36,946 nt of DNA, from the NCBI RefSeq assembly GCF_000308535.1, contig NZ_BAFW01000231.1, forward strand, positions 1 through 36,946. The letters run 5' to 3'. Position numbers and translations under genes: made by a program. This DNA is from Nocardia cerradoensis NBRC 101014 (GTDB lineage: Bacteria > Actinomycetota > Actinomycetes > Mycobacteriales > Mycobacteriaceae). Below the pieces are notes generated by a model. The model had not been told where the DNA came from, made no database searches, and was given only the letters and a program-made list of their open reading frames with translations. This document shows, one piece after another, positions 22,757-30,601 of this stretch; position 1 is the stretch's first letter, and each line of letters starts with the position of its first letter.

Positions 22757-24556
22757 ATGATCGCGAATTCCGCTGCCGCTCCTCATGTCCTGCGGGAGTA
22801 CTCGTTCATCGCGGACGGTGAGCGCGGCGCCCTGGTCGGTCCGCGCGGCGACATCTCGTGGATGTGCCTGCCGCGCTGGGACGGAGACGCCGTCTTCGCG
22901 AGCCTGCTGGGCGGTTCCGGTCTGTACGCCGTCACGCCGTCGGGTCCGTTCGTCTGGGGCGGCTACTACGAGGACGGCACGCTGATCTGGCGGTCGCGGT
23001 GGCTGTCCGGGAGTGCGGTGATCGAATGCCGGGAAGCGTTGGCCTTTCCGGGCGATCGGCATCGGGCCGTGCTGATGCGGCGCGTCGTGGCGGTGCAGGA
23101 GGATGCCGAGATCGATGTGGAGTTGCGGCCGGTCGCGCGGTTCGGCGCCGCGCCGATACACCATCCGCGCCGCGCGGACGGAGTGTGGACGGCGCGCGCG
23201 GGCGGGCTGCGGATGCGCTGGTCCGGCGCGCCCGGCGCCGAGATCGACGAGGACGGTTCCGGCCGGGGATGGACGGCGCACCTGTCGGTGCCCGCGGGCA
23301 GCTACCACGATCTGATCCTGGAAATGTCGGATCACACCCTGCCCGATGATCTACCCGACCCCGATACCTATTGGGAGGCAACGGAAAACGCCTGGCGGCG
23401 CGATCGCCCGGATTTCGGTGCCACGGCCGCCCCGCGCGACAGCGCCCACGCGTTCGCGGTGCTGCGCGGGATGACCGCCGATACCGGCGGCATGGTGGCG
23501 GCGCCCACCACCAGCCTGCCCGAACGCGCCGACCGGGGCGAGAACTACGACTATCGCTATGTCTGGATCCGCGATCAATGCCTGGCCGGGCAGGCGATCG
23601 CGATCGGCGGCCCCCATCCGTTACTCGACGCCGCGGTCGGTTTCACGGCCGCCCGCCTGCTCGACGACGGTCCCACGCTGGCGCCCGCCTACACCATCGA
23701 CGGGAAGAGTGTGCCGCCGGTGCGCGAGATCGAGCTTCCCGGATATCCGGGCGCGCGGCCCGTCATCGGCAACCGGGTCCGCGGGCAGTTCCAGCTCGAC
23801 ACCTTCGGCGAGGCGTTGTTGTTGTTCGCCGCGGCCGCTCGGCACGATCGACTCGGCGGCGATCACCGCCGCGCGGTCGATATCGTGGTGTCGGCTATCG
23901 CGGACAATCATCACCGCCCGGACGCGGGGATCTGGGAGATCGAGAACCGGCTGTGGACCCATTCCCGGCTGATCTGCGCGGCCGGGCTGCGCGCGGTCGC
24001 GGCCTGTCCGGACACCGGCGCCGATATCGCGTACTGCAGTTCGCTGGCCGATACGCTGGTCGCCGAGGCCGCCCGCACCGGCGTGCATCCGACCGGCCGC
24101 TGGCAGCGCGCCCCCGATCAGCCGGGTGTGGACGCCGCGCTGCTCCTGCCGTTGATCCGCGGTGCGCTACCCGCCGACGATCCGCGCTACGCGGCCACCT
24201 TCTTCGCGATCCAGCGGGATCTGACCACCGACTACTGCGTCTACCGCTACCGGCACGACGATCGTCCGCTCGAGATGAGCGAAGGCGCGTTCCTGCTGTG
24301 CGGCTTCACCATGGCGATGGCGGCCGCCCAGCTCGACCGCCCGGTGACCGCGATGCGTTTCTTCGAGCGCAATCGCGCGTCGTGCGGGACACCGGGCCTG
24401 TTCGCCGAGGAATTCGATGTCCGCCAGCGGCAGTTGCGCGGCAATCTGCCCCAGGCGTTCGTGCACGCGATGCTGCTGGAAGCGTCGCTGCGGCTCGGGC
24501 CGCTCGCGCCGGAGCTGCCGTCGGAAGCGGTGGTGCCGACCGATCGCGGCAACTAG
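22757..24556 (+). CDS. Glycoside hydrolase family 15 protein (trehalase/glucoamylase type)
   Basis: A 599-residue protein. The N-terminal super-sandwich domain opens with LREYSFIADGERGALVGPRGDISWMCLPRWD, the usual start of actinobacterial GH15 proteins. The (alpha/alpha)6 catalytic barrel shows YRYVWIRDQ near 265, the general acid E394 in DAGIWEIENR, and the second catalytic Glu in GLFAEEFD (E551/E552). Mycobacterial relatives include a phosphate-requiring trehalase; oligosaccharide hydrolysis is the other option. There is no signal peptide. ATG at 22757 is the only start that keeps the conserved N-terminus; its SD is weak. Its stop overlaps the convergent oxidoreductase stop by four bases. 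Confidence 0.85.
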   Translation: MIANSAAAPHVLREYSFIADGERGALVGPRGDISWMCLPRWDGDAVFASLLGGSGLYAVTPSGPFVWGGYYEDGTLIWRSRWLSGSAVIECREALAFPGDRHRAVLMRRVVAVQEDAEIDVELRPVARFGAAPIHHPRRADGVWTARAGGLRMRWSGAPGAEIDEDGSGRGWTAHLSVPAGSYHDLILEMSDHTLPDDLPDPDTYWEATENAWRRDRPDFGATAAPRDSAHAFAVLRGMTADTGGMVAAPTTSLPERADRGENYDYRYVWIRDQCLAGQAIAIGGPHPLLDAAVGFTAARLLDDGPTLAPAYTIDGKSVPPVREIELPGYPGARPVIGNRVRGQFQLDTFGEALLLFAAAARHDRLGGDHRRAVDIVVSAIADNHHRPDAGIWEIENRLWTHSRLICAAGLRAVAACPDTGADIAYCSSLADTLVAEAARTGVHPTGRWQRAPDQPGVDAALLLPLIRGALPADDPRYAATFFAIQRDLTTDYCVYRYRHDDRPLEMSEGAFLLCGFTMAMAAAQLDRPVTAMRFFERNRASCGTPGLFAEEFDVRQRQLRGNLPQAFVHAMLLEASLRLGPLAPELPSEAVVPTDRGN

Positions 24557-26253
24557 GTGATGTCGACGATCGGCAAGCGCAGCGCGCCGGGGGCGTCGGC
24601 GGGAACCACGGGCGCTGTGGGGGAGACCGGGGCCAGCCGCCGGTACGGCGCGCCCAGCGCCGGCCGCCGATCCGGCTCACCCTTGTTCGGCCACAGCGCC
24701 AGCGCCCGTTCGGCCTGTGCGGTGATGGTCAGCGAGGGATTGACGCCGAGATTCGCCGAAATCGCCGAGCCGTCGACGATGTGCAGGCCCGGATGGCCGT
24801 ACATGCGCTGATAGGGGTCGACGACGCCGGTCTCCGGGGAATCGCCGATCACGCAGCCGCCGATGAAATGCCCGGTCATCGGGATGCCGAACAGGCTGGT
24901 GAAACCGGCGGTCGCGATACCGTCGATTTTGTCGGCCACGCGGTGGGCCACCTCGTGCCCCGCCGGAATCGAGGTCGGATTCGGTTGTCCCTCACCTTGT
25001 TTCGTGGTCATCCGGCGGCCGAACAGCCCGCGTTCGGTGTAGGTGGTGAGCGAATTGTCCACCGACTGCATCACCAGCAGGCCGATCATCCGCTCCGACC
25101 AGCGGCGCGGATTGTGCACCTTCGCCAGATCGCGGCGGCGCCGCCAGTTCTCGCGCAACCACAGCCGGGTGCGTGAGGTGCTGCCGTCCTCGTCGTACAT
25201 CACGGTCGTCATCAACGACAGCACATTGCTGCCCTTGCCGTAGCGCACCGGTTCGATATGGGTGTCGGCGTCGGGATGGATCGAGGAGGTGATGGCCACG
25301 CCCTTGGTGAAGTCGGTATCGGCTCGCCGGCTCCGGATCGACAGCAGCTCTTCGGAATTCGTGCGCGACAGATAGCCCAGGCGCGCGGAGATGTGCGGCA
25401 GCGAGCCGCGGTCGCGCAGCCGGTGCAGTAACCGCTGGGTGCCGAGTGCGGCCGCGGCGAAGATCACCTGTTCGGCGGTGAAGCTGCGGCGTGCCTTGCG
25501 AATCCAGCGCCCGGTGCGGACGGTGTCGACGCGGTACCCGCCCGAGGGCAGCGGCACCACATCCACCACGGTGGTGTGCGGATGTACGGCGGCCCCGGCC
25601 TTCTCGGCGAGATACAGGTAGTTCTTCACCAGCGTGTTCTTGGCGTTGTGGCGGCATCCGGTCATACATTCACCGCAGTGGGTGCAGGTGCGCCGGGACG
25701 GGCCGACGCCGCCGAAATAAGGGTCGGGCACCTCCTGCCCGGCGCGAGTGCCGTTGCCGCCGAACAGGACTCCCACCGGCGTATGCCGGAACGACGCTCC
25801 CACACCCAGTTCCTCGGCCACCTCGCGCAGCACCCGGTCCGAGGCCGTGGTGGCCGGATTCGTGGTGACGCCGAGCATGCGTTTGGCCTGGTCGTAGTGC
25901 GGCGCCAGTTCGGCGTCCCAGTCGGTGATGTGGGCCCACTGCGGGTCGGCGAAGAATTTCGCGGGCGGTTCGTACAGGGTGTTCGCGTAGACGAGGGAGC
26001 CGCCGCCGACACCGGCGCCGCTCATGATGAAGGTGTCCTTCAACAGGGTCAGGCGCTGGATGCCGAAACATCCCAGGCGCGGCGCCCAGAGGAATTGCCG
26101 CGCGCGCCAGGAGTTCTTCGCGAACTCGTCGTCGGCGAAGCGCCTTCCGGCCTCGAGGACGCCGACCCGGTAGCCCTTCTCGGTCAGGCGCAGCGCGCTG
26201 ACACTGCCGCCGAATCCCGACCCGATGACTACCACGTCGTAGTCGAACCCCAT
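24553..26253 (-). CDS. choD: GMC oxidoreductase, ChoD type (putative cholesterol oxidase)
   Basis: A 566-residue FAD enzyme like mycobacterial ChoD (Rv3409c family). The FAD-binding GSGFGGSVSALRL is at residues 11-23. The substrate/FAD segment GAGVGGGSLVYANT is near 80. The C-terminal catalytic region reads GHFIGGCVIGDSPETGV...NLGVNPSLTI. Between them is a cysteine cluster, C190, C193, C196 and C200 (CTHCGECMTGC), spaced like a [4Fe-4S] ferredoxin site. The family name implies 3-beta-hydroxysterol oxidation, although activity on cholesterol has been weak or disputed for some members. There is no signal peptide. The ATG at 26253 begins the FAD strand motif directly. It is an isolated minus-strand gene. 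Confidence 0.85.
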   Translation of the reverse strand: MGFDYDVVVIGSGFGGSVSALRLTEKGYRVGVLEAGRRFADDEFAKNSWRARQFLWAPRLGCFGIQRLTLLKDTFIMSGAGVGGGSLVYANTLYEPPAKFFADPQWAHITDWDAELAPHYDQAKRMLGVTTNPATTASDRVLREVAEELGVGASFRHTPVGVLFGGNGTRAGQEVPDPYFGGVGPSRRTCTHCGECMTGCRHNAKNTLVKNYLYLAEKAGAAVHPHTTVVDVVPLPSGGYRVDTVRTGRWIRKARRSFTAEQVIFAAAALGTQRLLHRLRDRGSLPHISARLGYLSRTNSEELLSIRSRRADTDFTKGVAITSSIHPDADTHIEPVRYGKGSNVLSLMTTVMYDEDGSTSRTRLWLRENWRRRRDLAKVHNPRRWSERMIGLLVMQSVDNSLTTYTERGLFGRRMTTKQGEGQPNPTSIPAGHEVAHRVADKIDGIATAGFTSLFGIPMTGHFIGGCVIGDSPETGVVDPYQRMYGHPGLHIVDGSAISANLGVNPSLTITAQAERALALWPNKGEPDRRPALGAPYRRLAPVSPTAPVVPADAPGALRLPIVDIT

Positions 26254-26336
26254 CGCCGCGCCCTTTCCCGTTACCGATCGTCCCTCGTACCGTATGGGCG
26301 GATCAGGGGGCGGACGCAGAGATCGGCGGCCAGAAA

Positions 26337-27420
26337 ATCAATAGTTCCGGTCACGCCGATAGGCGGCCGGCGTGGTTCCGGTCCAGCGCTTGAAGGCGTG
26401 GATGAACGGTGTCGCCTCCGCGTAGCCGAGCCGGATGGCGATGTCGTCGATGGTCAGCGGCGTCCCGGAGAGCATCTCCTGGGCGAGCGCGCGGCGCACC
26501 TCGTCGAGCAGCGCCCGATAGCTGGTCCCGGCCTCGGTGAGGCGGCGGCGCAGCGTCCGCACACTCATGTTGAGCTCCCGGGCCACGGCCTCGATCGGCG
26601 GCGGGGTGGTGATACCGGTCGCGCCGCTGCCGGGCAGCAGTCGTTCCCGGACCTCGGCCGCGATCCCGGTGCGCGCGCTGCGGCGTTGCACCAGATCCCG
26701 GCACTGGGCGATACAGACCGCCCAGGTCTGCTGATTCGCCTGCGGCAGCGGCTGGGCGAGGATCTCCGGTGCGACGGTGAACATGGTGTGCGCGCGCCCG
26801 AAGCGCGGCCGCGCGCCGAGCACGGCCTCGAGCCGGTCGGCGTACGGCGGTTCGTCGTAACCGAATTCCATTCGGGCGAAGGAGAAGTCGTGGCCGAGCA
26901 GATCGGCCATCACCCGGTGCATGGCGACGATGTCGCGTTCCACCAGGAAGGTCTGCACATCCGGCGGGATGAGCTCGTGGTGAATCCAGGCGATCACATC
27001 GTCGCGCCGATACTCGACGATCGGTGTGCAGAAGGCGAATCCGAGCCGGTAGTACCGCATCGCCAGCGAAATCGCCTCGCGCAGAGTGGGACTGGTGACG
27101 CAGGCGAAGCCGAAGATGCCGAAGGTACTCAATCGGTACCGCCGCCCGACCTCGACGCCGAGCGCGGGAATCTCGCCGAGTTCGGCGACCAGATTGCGCA
27201 CCACCGCCAGTTCGGCCTCGGCCGGGATCTGTGCTCCCGGATCGGTGAGTGCGGCCGGTCCGATACCGGATCCGGCGAGCAGCCGCGTCCGGTCCACCCC
27301 GTATCCGGCGGCGAATTCGGTCATCACCGCGACGCTGGCGACCCCGCGGGGGAAGTTCCAGGTGCGGACCTCGGGCGCCTCGACGGTGTGCATGGCACCA
27401 TTATGGCCGGAACTATTGAT
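26337..27420. repeat. 14-bp inverted repeat flanking the AraC-type regulator gene
   Basis: ATCAATAGTTCCGG at 26337-26350 covers the stop codon of the regulator gene. Its exact reverse complement, CCGGAACTATTGAT, is at 27407-27420, 14-27 bases ahead of the start and inside the 62-base divergent promoter region. The two copies may be a distant operator pair for this AraC protein. Confidence 0.6.
26338..27393 (-). CDS. AraC-family regulator (OruR/VirS type)
   Basis: A 351-residue protein. Residues 20-205 form the arabinose-binding-like ligand domain found in regulators such as OruR and mycobacterial VirS (GLGVEVGRRYRLSTFGIFGFA type segment). The C-terminal AraC DNA-binding domain (about 250-350) has two helix-turn-helix motifs, ending with LTIDDIAIRLGYAEATPFIHAFKRWTGTTPAAYR. 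VirS-type proteins often control monooxygenase/SDR/esterase operons involved in lipid modification; such genes lie both ways from here. ATG at 27393 is used; its SD is poor. It diverges from the DUF6328 gene with 62 bases between the starts. Confidence 0.9.
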   Translation of the reverse strand: MHTVEAPEVRTWNFPRGVASVAVMTEFAAGYGVDRTRLLAGSGIGPAALTDPGAQIPAEAELAVVRNLVAELGEIPALGVEVGRRYRLSTFGIFGFACVTSPTLREAISLAMRYYRLGFAFCTPIVEYRRDDVIAWIHHELIPPDVQTFLVERDIVAMHRVMADLLGHDFSFARMEFGYDEPPYADRLEAVLGARPRFGRAHTMFTVAPEILAQPLPQANQQTWAVCIAQCRDLVQRRSARTGIAAEVRERLLPGSGATGITTPPPIEAVARELNMSVRTLRRRLTEAGTSYRALLDEVRRALAQEMLSGTPLTIDDIAIRLGYAEATPFIHAFKRWTGTTPAAYRRDRNY

Positions 27421-27455
27421 CAGCTGGGGCGAACGGCCGGGGATAGGGTTGTCGG

Positions 27456-27983
27456 ATGGAGCAGGCGCAGTCCGCCGGCGGCCGGGAAGACCGCGATCGG
27501 GAATGGGACCGCGAGGTCCGTGGTGGTGAGACGGAAACCGAACAGCTGGACCGCAATCTGACCAGCTTGATTCAGGAATTGCGAGTGGTGCAGACGGGTG
27601 TGCAGCTGCTGACCGGCTTCCTGCTGACGCTGCCGTTCCAGGCCAGGTTCACCGTGATGTCCACGCCGATGCGCGGTCTGTATCTGGCGGTGGTGGCCGC
27701 CTCGATCGCGGCGACGGTCTTCCTGATCGCGCCGGTCGCCGCCCACCGCATCCTGTTCCGTCAGCATCGCCTCGGCAGCGTGGTACGCACCGCCCACACG
27801 TTCGCGCTGGTCGGGCTGGCGCTGCTCGGCATCGCGCTCACCGGAGTCGCGGTGCTGATCTTCGACACGGTGGCCGGTGCGGTCGCCGCCACCGTCATCG
27901 GTGTGTGCTTCGCGGTGCTGTTCCTCCTGACCTGGTTCGCCCATCCGTGGCGGGAGCGCCGGCGCGGTGTCCGGACGCGGTGA
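27456..27983 (+). CDS. DUF6328-family four-helix membrane protein
   Basis: A 175-residue protein. A charged start of 35 residues leads to the conserved cytoplasmic segment LTSLIQELRVVQTGVQLLTGFLLTLPFQARF, then membrane helices at about 50-66, 78-96, 110-130 and 138-158, and a basic end (WRERRRGVRTR). This matches DUF6328, a family of actinobacterial membrane proteins with no known function. It lies between the AraC gene and stress genes. ATG at 27456 is chosen on the family start; the ribosome site is weak. Confidence 0.8.
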   Translation: MEQAQSAGGREDRDREWDREVRGGETETEQLDRNLTSLIQELRVVQTGVQLLTGFLLTLPFQARFTVMSTPMRGLYLAVVAASIAATVFLIAPVAAHRILFRQHRLGSVVRTAHTFALVGLALLGIALTGVAVLIFDTVAGAVAATVIGVCFAVLFLLTWFAHPWRERRRGVRTR

Positions 27984-28020
27984 GGACGCCCACAGCGGCC
28001 CGAAACAGCGGCCGGAGGGC

Positions 28021-28045
28021 GTTTCGTGCCGGGGTCGCCGGGTAT
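28021..28045 (+). promoter_or_regulatory. SigB/SigF-type general-stress promoter
   Basis: GTTT (28021-28024), exactly 15 bases, then GGGTAT (28040-28045). This is the textbook consensus for SigF of mycobacteria and sigma-B of Streptomyces. Transcription would start near 28052, 37 bases before the CsbD-like gene. A sigma factor of this class is encoded at 28788-29600. Confidence 0.85.
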
Positions 28046-28088
28046 CGCGCCCGATGTCAGTGATTTCGACGCGTTGGAGGTGAATCCC

Positions 28089-28343
28089 TTGTCGGAGCAC
28101 GAGAAGGGCGGAGGCCGCGAAGGCCTCGAAGGCGTCGTGGAAGGCGCGAAGGGTAAGGCCAAGGAAGCCGCCGGCCAGGTATTCGGAAAGGACGACCTGC
28201 GCGAGGAGGGCAAGGCCCAGCAGAGCCGCGCCGAATCGCAGCGCGAGGCCGCCCAGAAGGAGGCCGAGGCCGAGAAGCACCGCGCGGAAGCCGGTGTGGA
28301 GGAGAAGCGGCAGCAGGCTTTCCAAGGCAAGGACGGCTCCTGA
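28089..28343 (+). CDS. CsbD-like small stress protein (microaggregate-binding protein type)
   Basis: An 84-residue, highly charged and probably extended helical protein. It starts MSEHEKGGGREGLEGVVEGA and continues with GKAKEAAGQVFGKDDLREEGKAQQ, the CsbD signature, then Ala/Glu/Lys/Arg repeats. CsbD proteins are among the most strongly induced members of the general stress response; their function is unknown. The start is TTG at 28089, given by the GGAGGTGA SD eight bases upstream; a GTG at 28026 would lie inside the promoter. It is followed by a very strong bidirectional terminator. Confidence 0.85.
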   Translation: MSEHEKGGGREGLEGVVEGAKGKAKEAAGQVFGKDDLREEGKAQQSRAESQREAAQKEAEAEKHRAEAGVEEKRQQAFQGKDGS

Positions 28344-28364
28344 CGGTGACGTGAGGAACCCGAA

Positions 28365-28399
28365 AAAGGGTGCCCGGCCGTATCGGCCGGGCACCCTTT
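28365..28399. terminator. Strong bidirectional rho-independent terminator
   Basis: Perfect 16-bp arms, AAAGGGTGCCCGGCCG and CGGCCGGGCACCCTTT, surround a TAT loop, with A- and T-rich ends on the two sides. It sits between the convergent CsbD-like gene and the sigma-factor operon and can serve both. Confidence 0.93.
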
Positions 28400-28432
28400 C
28401 TCTTCGATTACCGGCTCTCTTCGATTACCGGC
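28399..28432. repeat. Perfect 17-bp tandem duplication at a stop codon
   Basis: TCTCTTCGATTACCGGC occurs twice back to back, at 28399-28415 and 28416-28432. The second copy contains the stop codon and last codon of the minus-strand gene ending at 28425. The first base overlaps the terminator. It looks like a recent slippage duplication. Confidence 0.95.
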
Positions 28433-28748
28433 CCAGCGCGCTGGCGAGTTGTTTCTTGGTCATCTTCGAGCGGCCCTTGATATTGCGTTGGCGCGCTTCG
28501 TTGTAGAGCTGATCGCGGGTCGGGCCCTGTGAACCTTTGCCGGACCGCTGGCCACCGCGGCGCTGCGGCGACATATCGTTGGTGGAACTGCGGCTCCCGG
28601 TACGGGTTTTGCCCGCCTGCGCACGATTCTTGTTGACCGTGCGCGCGCCGATTTCCTCTGCGCGGCCTTTACTCGCACCCCGTTTCCGGGCCGACGACTT
28701 CACATGTTCGTATTGGCGTTCTTCTTTGGCAGACCATTCCTTGGGCAT
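28425..28748 (-). CDS. Small basic protein with Rho-N/SAP-like end ('plasmid stabilization protein' family)
   Basis: A 107-residue protein starting MPKEWSAKEERQYEHVKSSA, with AEEIGARTVNKNRAQAGKT, a middle part rich in Ser, Arg and Gly, and a C-terminal segment TRDQLYNEARQRNIKGRSKMTKKQLASALG that fits a Rho N-terminal/SAP-like helix-extended-loop-helix nucleic-acid-binding motif. Homologues are widely labelled 'plasmid stabilization protein', but that name has no support here on a chromosome-like locus. DNA or RNA binding is likely. It starts 39 bases after the sigma-factor stop on the same strand, so it is probably co-transcribed and part of the stress response. Confidence 0.8.
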   Translation of the reverse strand: MPKEWSAKEERQYEHVKSSARKRGASKGRAEEIGARTVNKNRAQAGKTRTGSRSSTNDMSPQRRGGQRSGKGSQGPTRDQLYNEARQRNIKGRSKMTKKQLASALGR

Positions 28749-28787
28749 GACTACACCTTTCGGTCGTGTGGATGGACGGTTGGATCC

Positions 28788-29600
28788 CTAGGTCGGCTGC
28801 GGCTCGCAGAGCGCCTGCTGCCGAAGACTTTTCAGCGTGCGCGACAGAATGCGGGATACGTGCATCTGAGAGATCTGCAGTTTCTCGGCGATCTGGTTCT
28901 GCGTCTTCGATTCGAAAAAGCGCATGATCAGAATTCTGCGTTCCCGGGTGGGCAGCGCATCGATGAGCGGGCGCACCGCCATCGCGTCCTCGGTCAGTTG
29001 GTAGCACTGTTCCTCGGCGCCGAGCTTGTCCATGATCGCGCCGTCGTCGGCGTCGACGACGGCGTCGATGGAATTCGGCTGGTAGGCGTTGCCGGCGATC
29101 ATGGCCTGCACCACCTGCGGACCGTCGACGTCGAGGGCTTCGGACAACTCGCGGGCGGTCGGCATGCGCCCGAGTTCGTGAGCCAGATGTTCGGTCGTCG
29201 GACCGATGCGCAGCCACAATTCCTTGACGGCGCGTGGGACCCGGGTCGACCAGGTGTAGTCGCGGAAGTGACGGCGAACCTCGCCCATCACTGTCGGTAC
29301 GGCGAAGGAGAGAAAAGAATTTCCTCGTGCCGGATCGAATCGATCGACGGCCAGGACGAGACCGAGCCTCGCCACCTGGTGCAGATCGTCGAACGCCTCG
29401 CCGCGGCCGGAGAATTTCCGAGCGATATGCTCGGCCAGCGGCAGGCAGAGTTCGATGATTTCCGCTCGGACCGACTCCCGATGCGGATCGGTATGATCCA
29501 GAGCGGCCAGTTTCTCGAACCAGGGTTCGATGTTGTCATAACTGTTGGCACCGTGGCGTGCGGCGGTTTCGGCACGACGGGCGATCGGTTCATGTGTCAT
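28788..29600 (-). CDS. Sigma-70 family general-stress sigma factor (SigB/SigF type)
   Basis: A 270-residue sigma factor. Region 2 includes EAFDDLHQVARLGLVLAVDRFDP and the core VPTVMGEVRRHFRDYTWSTRVPR, the signature of the SigB/F/G group. Region 3 is at about 120-180. Region 4 has RERRILIMRFFESKTQNQIAEKLQISQMHVSRIL. ATG at 29600 has a GAGG SD eight bases upstream; extension further upstream is open but unsupported. Its own upstream region has GGGTAC preceded at 15-16 bases by TTTT, a weak self-type promoter. Unlike usual sigF loci, no RsbW/UsfX anti-sigma gene is next to it. A perfect promoter of its class lies before the neighbouring CsbD-like gene. Confidence 0.92.
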   Translation of the reverse strand: MTHEPIARRAETAARHGANSYDNIEPWFEKLAALDHTDPHRESVRAEIIELCLPLAEHIARKFSGRGEAFDDLHQVARLGLVLAVDRFDPARGNSFLSFAVPTVMGEVRRHFRDYTWSTRVPRAVKELWLRIGPTTEHLAHELGRMPTARELSEALDVDGPQVVQAMIAGNAYQPNSIDAVVDADDGAIMDKLGAEEQCYQLTEDAMAVRPLIDALPTRERRILIMRFFESKTQNQIAEKLQISQMHVSRILSRTLKSLRQQALCEPQPT

Positions 29601-29767
29601 TCGAGATACCTCGCTTCCAACTGAATCCGACCCAGACTGGGTACCCGTTGGTGCGGCTCTCAAAAGACGTCGAACGGCGCACGCCGGGATATTCACCCGA
29701 TTTCCGGGCGATGACCAGGGCGTACGCCGTTCCTGATAATATCCGGCACCGGCCGGAATTTGTGGTT

Positions 29768-30601
29768 TCAGCCTTCCGGCGTGTTGCCGACCCGCCGGTC
29801 GTAGTCCGCTCGGGCGGCTCGATCGACCTCGTCGGTGAATATTCGGTGCACGCCCATGCGGCGGGCGGTGAATTCGCCGAAGGCGCGCGGCGTGAGTTTG
29901 TTGAACGCCATCGCCACCCCGGCCAGCCGGGTGACCGTGACCCGTCGGCGCGGGCGTGCGATCAGCCGCACCACCGCCCGGGCGACATCCTCGGGTTCGG
30001 CCAGCAGGCCCATCGGCGCCTTGGTGCCGGCGATCAGTTCGGTGCGGGTGAAGGTCGGCAACACCGCCGAGAAGCGCACTCCGCTGCCGCGGCATTCCAG
30101 CCGCATGGCCTCGGTGAAGCCGAGAACGGCCTGTTTGCTCGCACAGTAGGTCGCCATACCGGGGGTGGGATTCTCCCCGGCCAGCGACGCGATATTCACG
30201 ATGTGGCCGCGCCCGCGTGAAAGCATCTGTGGCAGTGCGGCTTTGGTGCCGTTCATGACACCGAGGACGTTGACCTCGAGGATGCGGCGGGTGATGGTGT
30301 CGGATTCGTCGGTGAAACGGCCGACGGGCATGATGCCGGCGTTGTTGATCAGAACGTCGACGGGGCCGGCCTCGGTCTCGACCGCCGCGAGGAAGTCGGC
30401 GAACGAGCCCGGGTCGGTCACATCGAGCGCCAGGGTGGCCGCGGCGCCGAGCCGCGATCCGGCCTCGGCGACGGCGTCCGCATCGATATCGCCGAGCGCC
30501 ACCCGCGCACCGGCGTCGCGCAGGTGTTCGGCGATCGAATAGCCGATACCCCGCGCGCCGCCGGTGACGGCGACCACCGTCCCCGGCAGTCTGGTGCTCA
30601 C
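29768..30601 (-). CDS. Short-chain dehydrogenase/reductase coupled to cyp51
   Basis: A 277-residue classical SDR. The cofactor site is TGGARGIGYSIAEHL (about 12-26), with D following the second strand (ALGDID) favouring NAD(H). NNAG is near 85, and the catalytic Ser and YCASK motif near 150-154. The C-terminal part is long and basic with MAFNKLTPRAFGEFTARRMG, possibly membrane-associated. The GTG start overlaps the cyp51 stop (GTGA), so the two are made together. In Mycobacterium tuberculosis an SDR (Rv0765c) also neighbours cyp51 (Rv0764c), though on its other side. A role in oxidising or reducing a sterol or lipid alcohol/ketone is inferred. Confidence 0.88.
   Translation of the reverse strand: MSTRLPGTVVAVTGGARGIGYSIAEHLRDAGARVALGDIDADAVAEAGSRLGAAATLALDVTDPGSFADFLAAVETEAGPVDVLINNAGIMPVGRFTDESDTITRRILEVNVLGVMNGTKAALPQMLSRGRGHIVNIASLAGENPTPGMATYCASKQAVLGFTEAMRLECRGSGVRFSAVLPTFTRTELIAGTKAPMGLLAEPEDVARAVVRLIARPRRRVTVTRLAGVAMAFNKLTPRAFGEFTARRMGVHRIFTDEVDRAARADYDRRVGNTPEG

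Noticed and set aside
28026..28088. Upstream GTG start for the CsbD-like protein
   Set aside because: It lies inside the GTTT-N15-GGGTAT promoter and would precede the likely transcription start. TTG 28089 has the GGAGGTGA SD.
29603..30095. Upstream extension of the sigma factor reading frame
   Set aside because: It overlaps the SDR gene in another frame and has no family similarity; ATG 29600 has an SD and starts the conserved protein.
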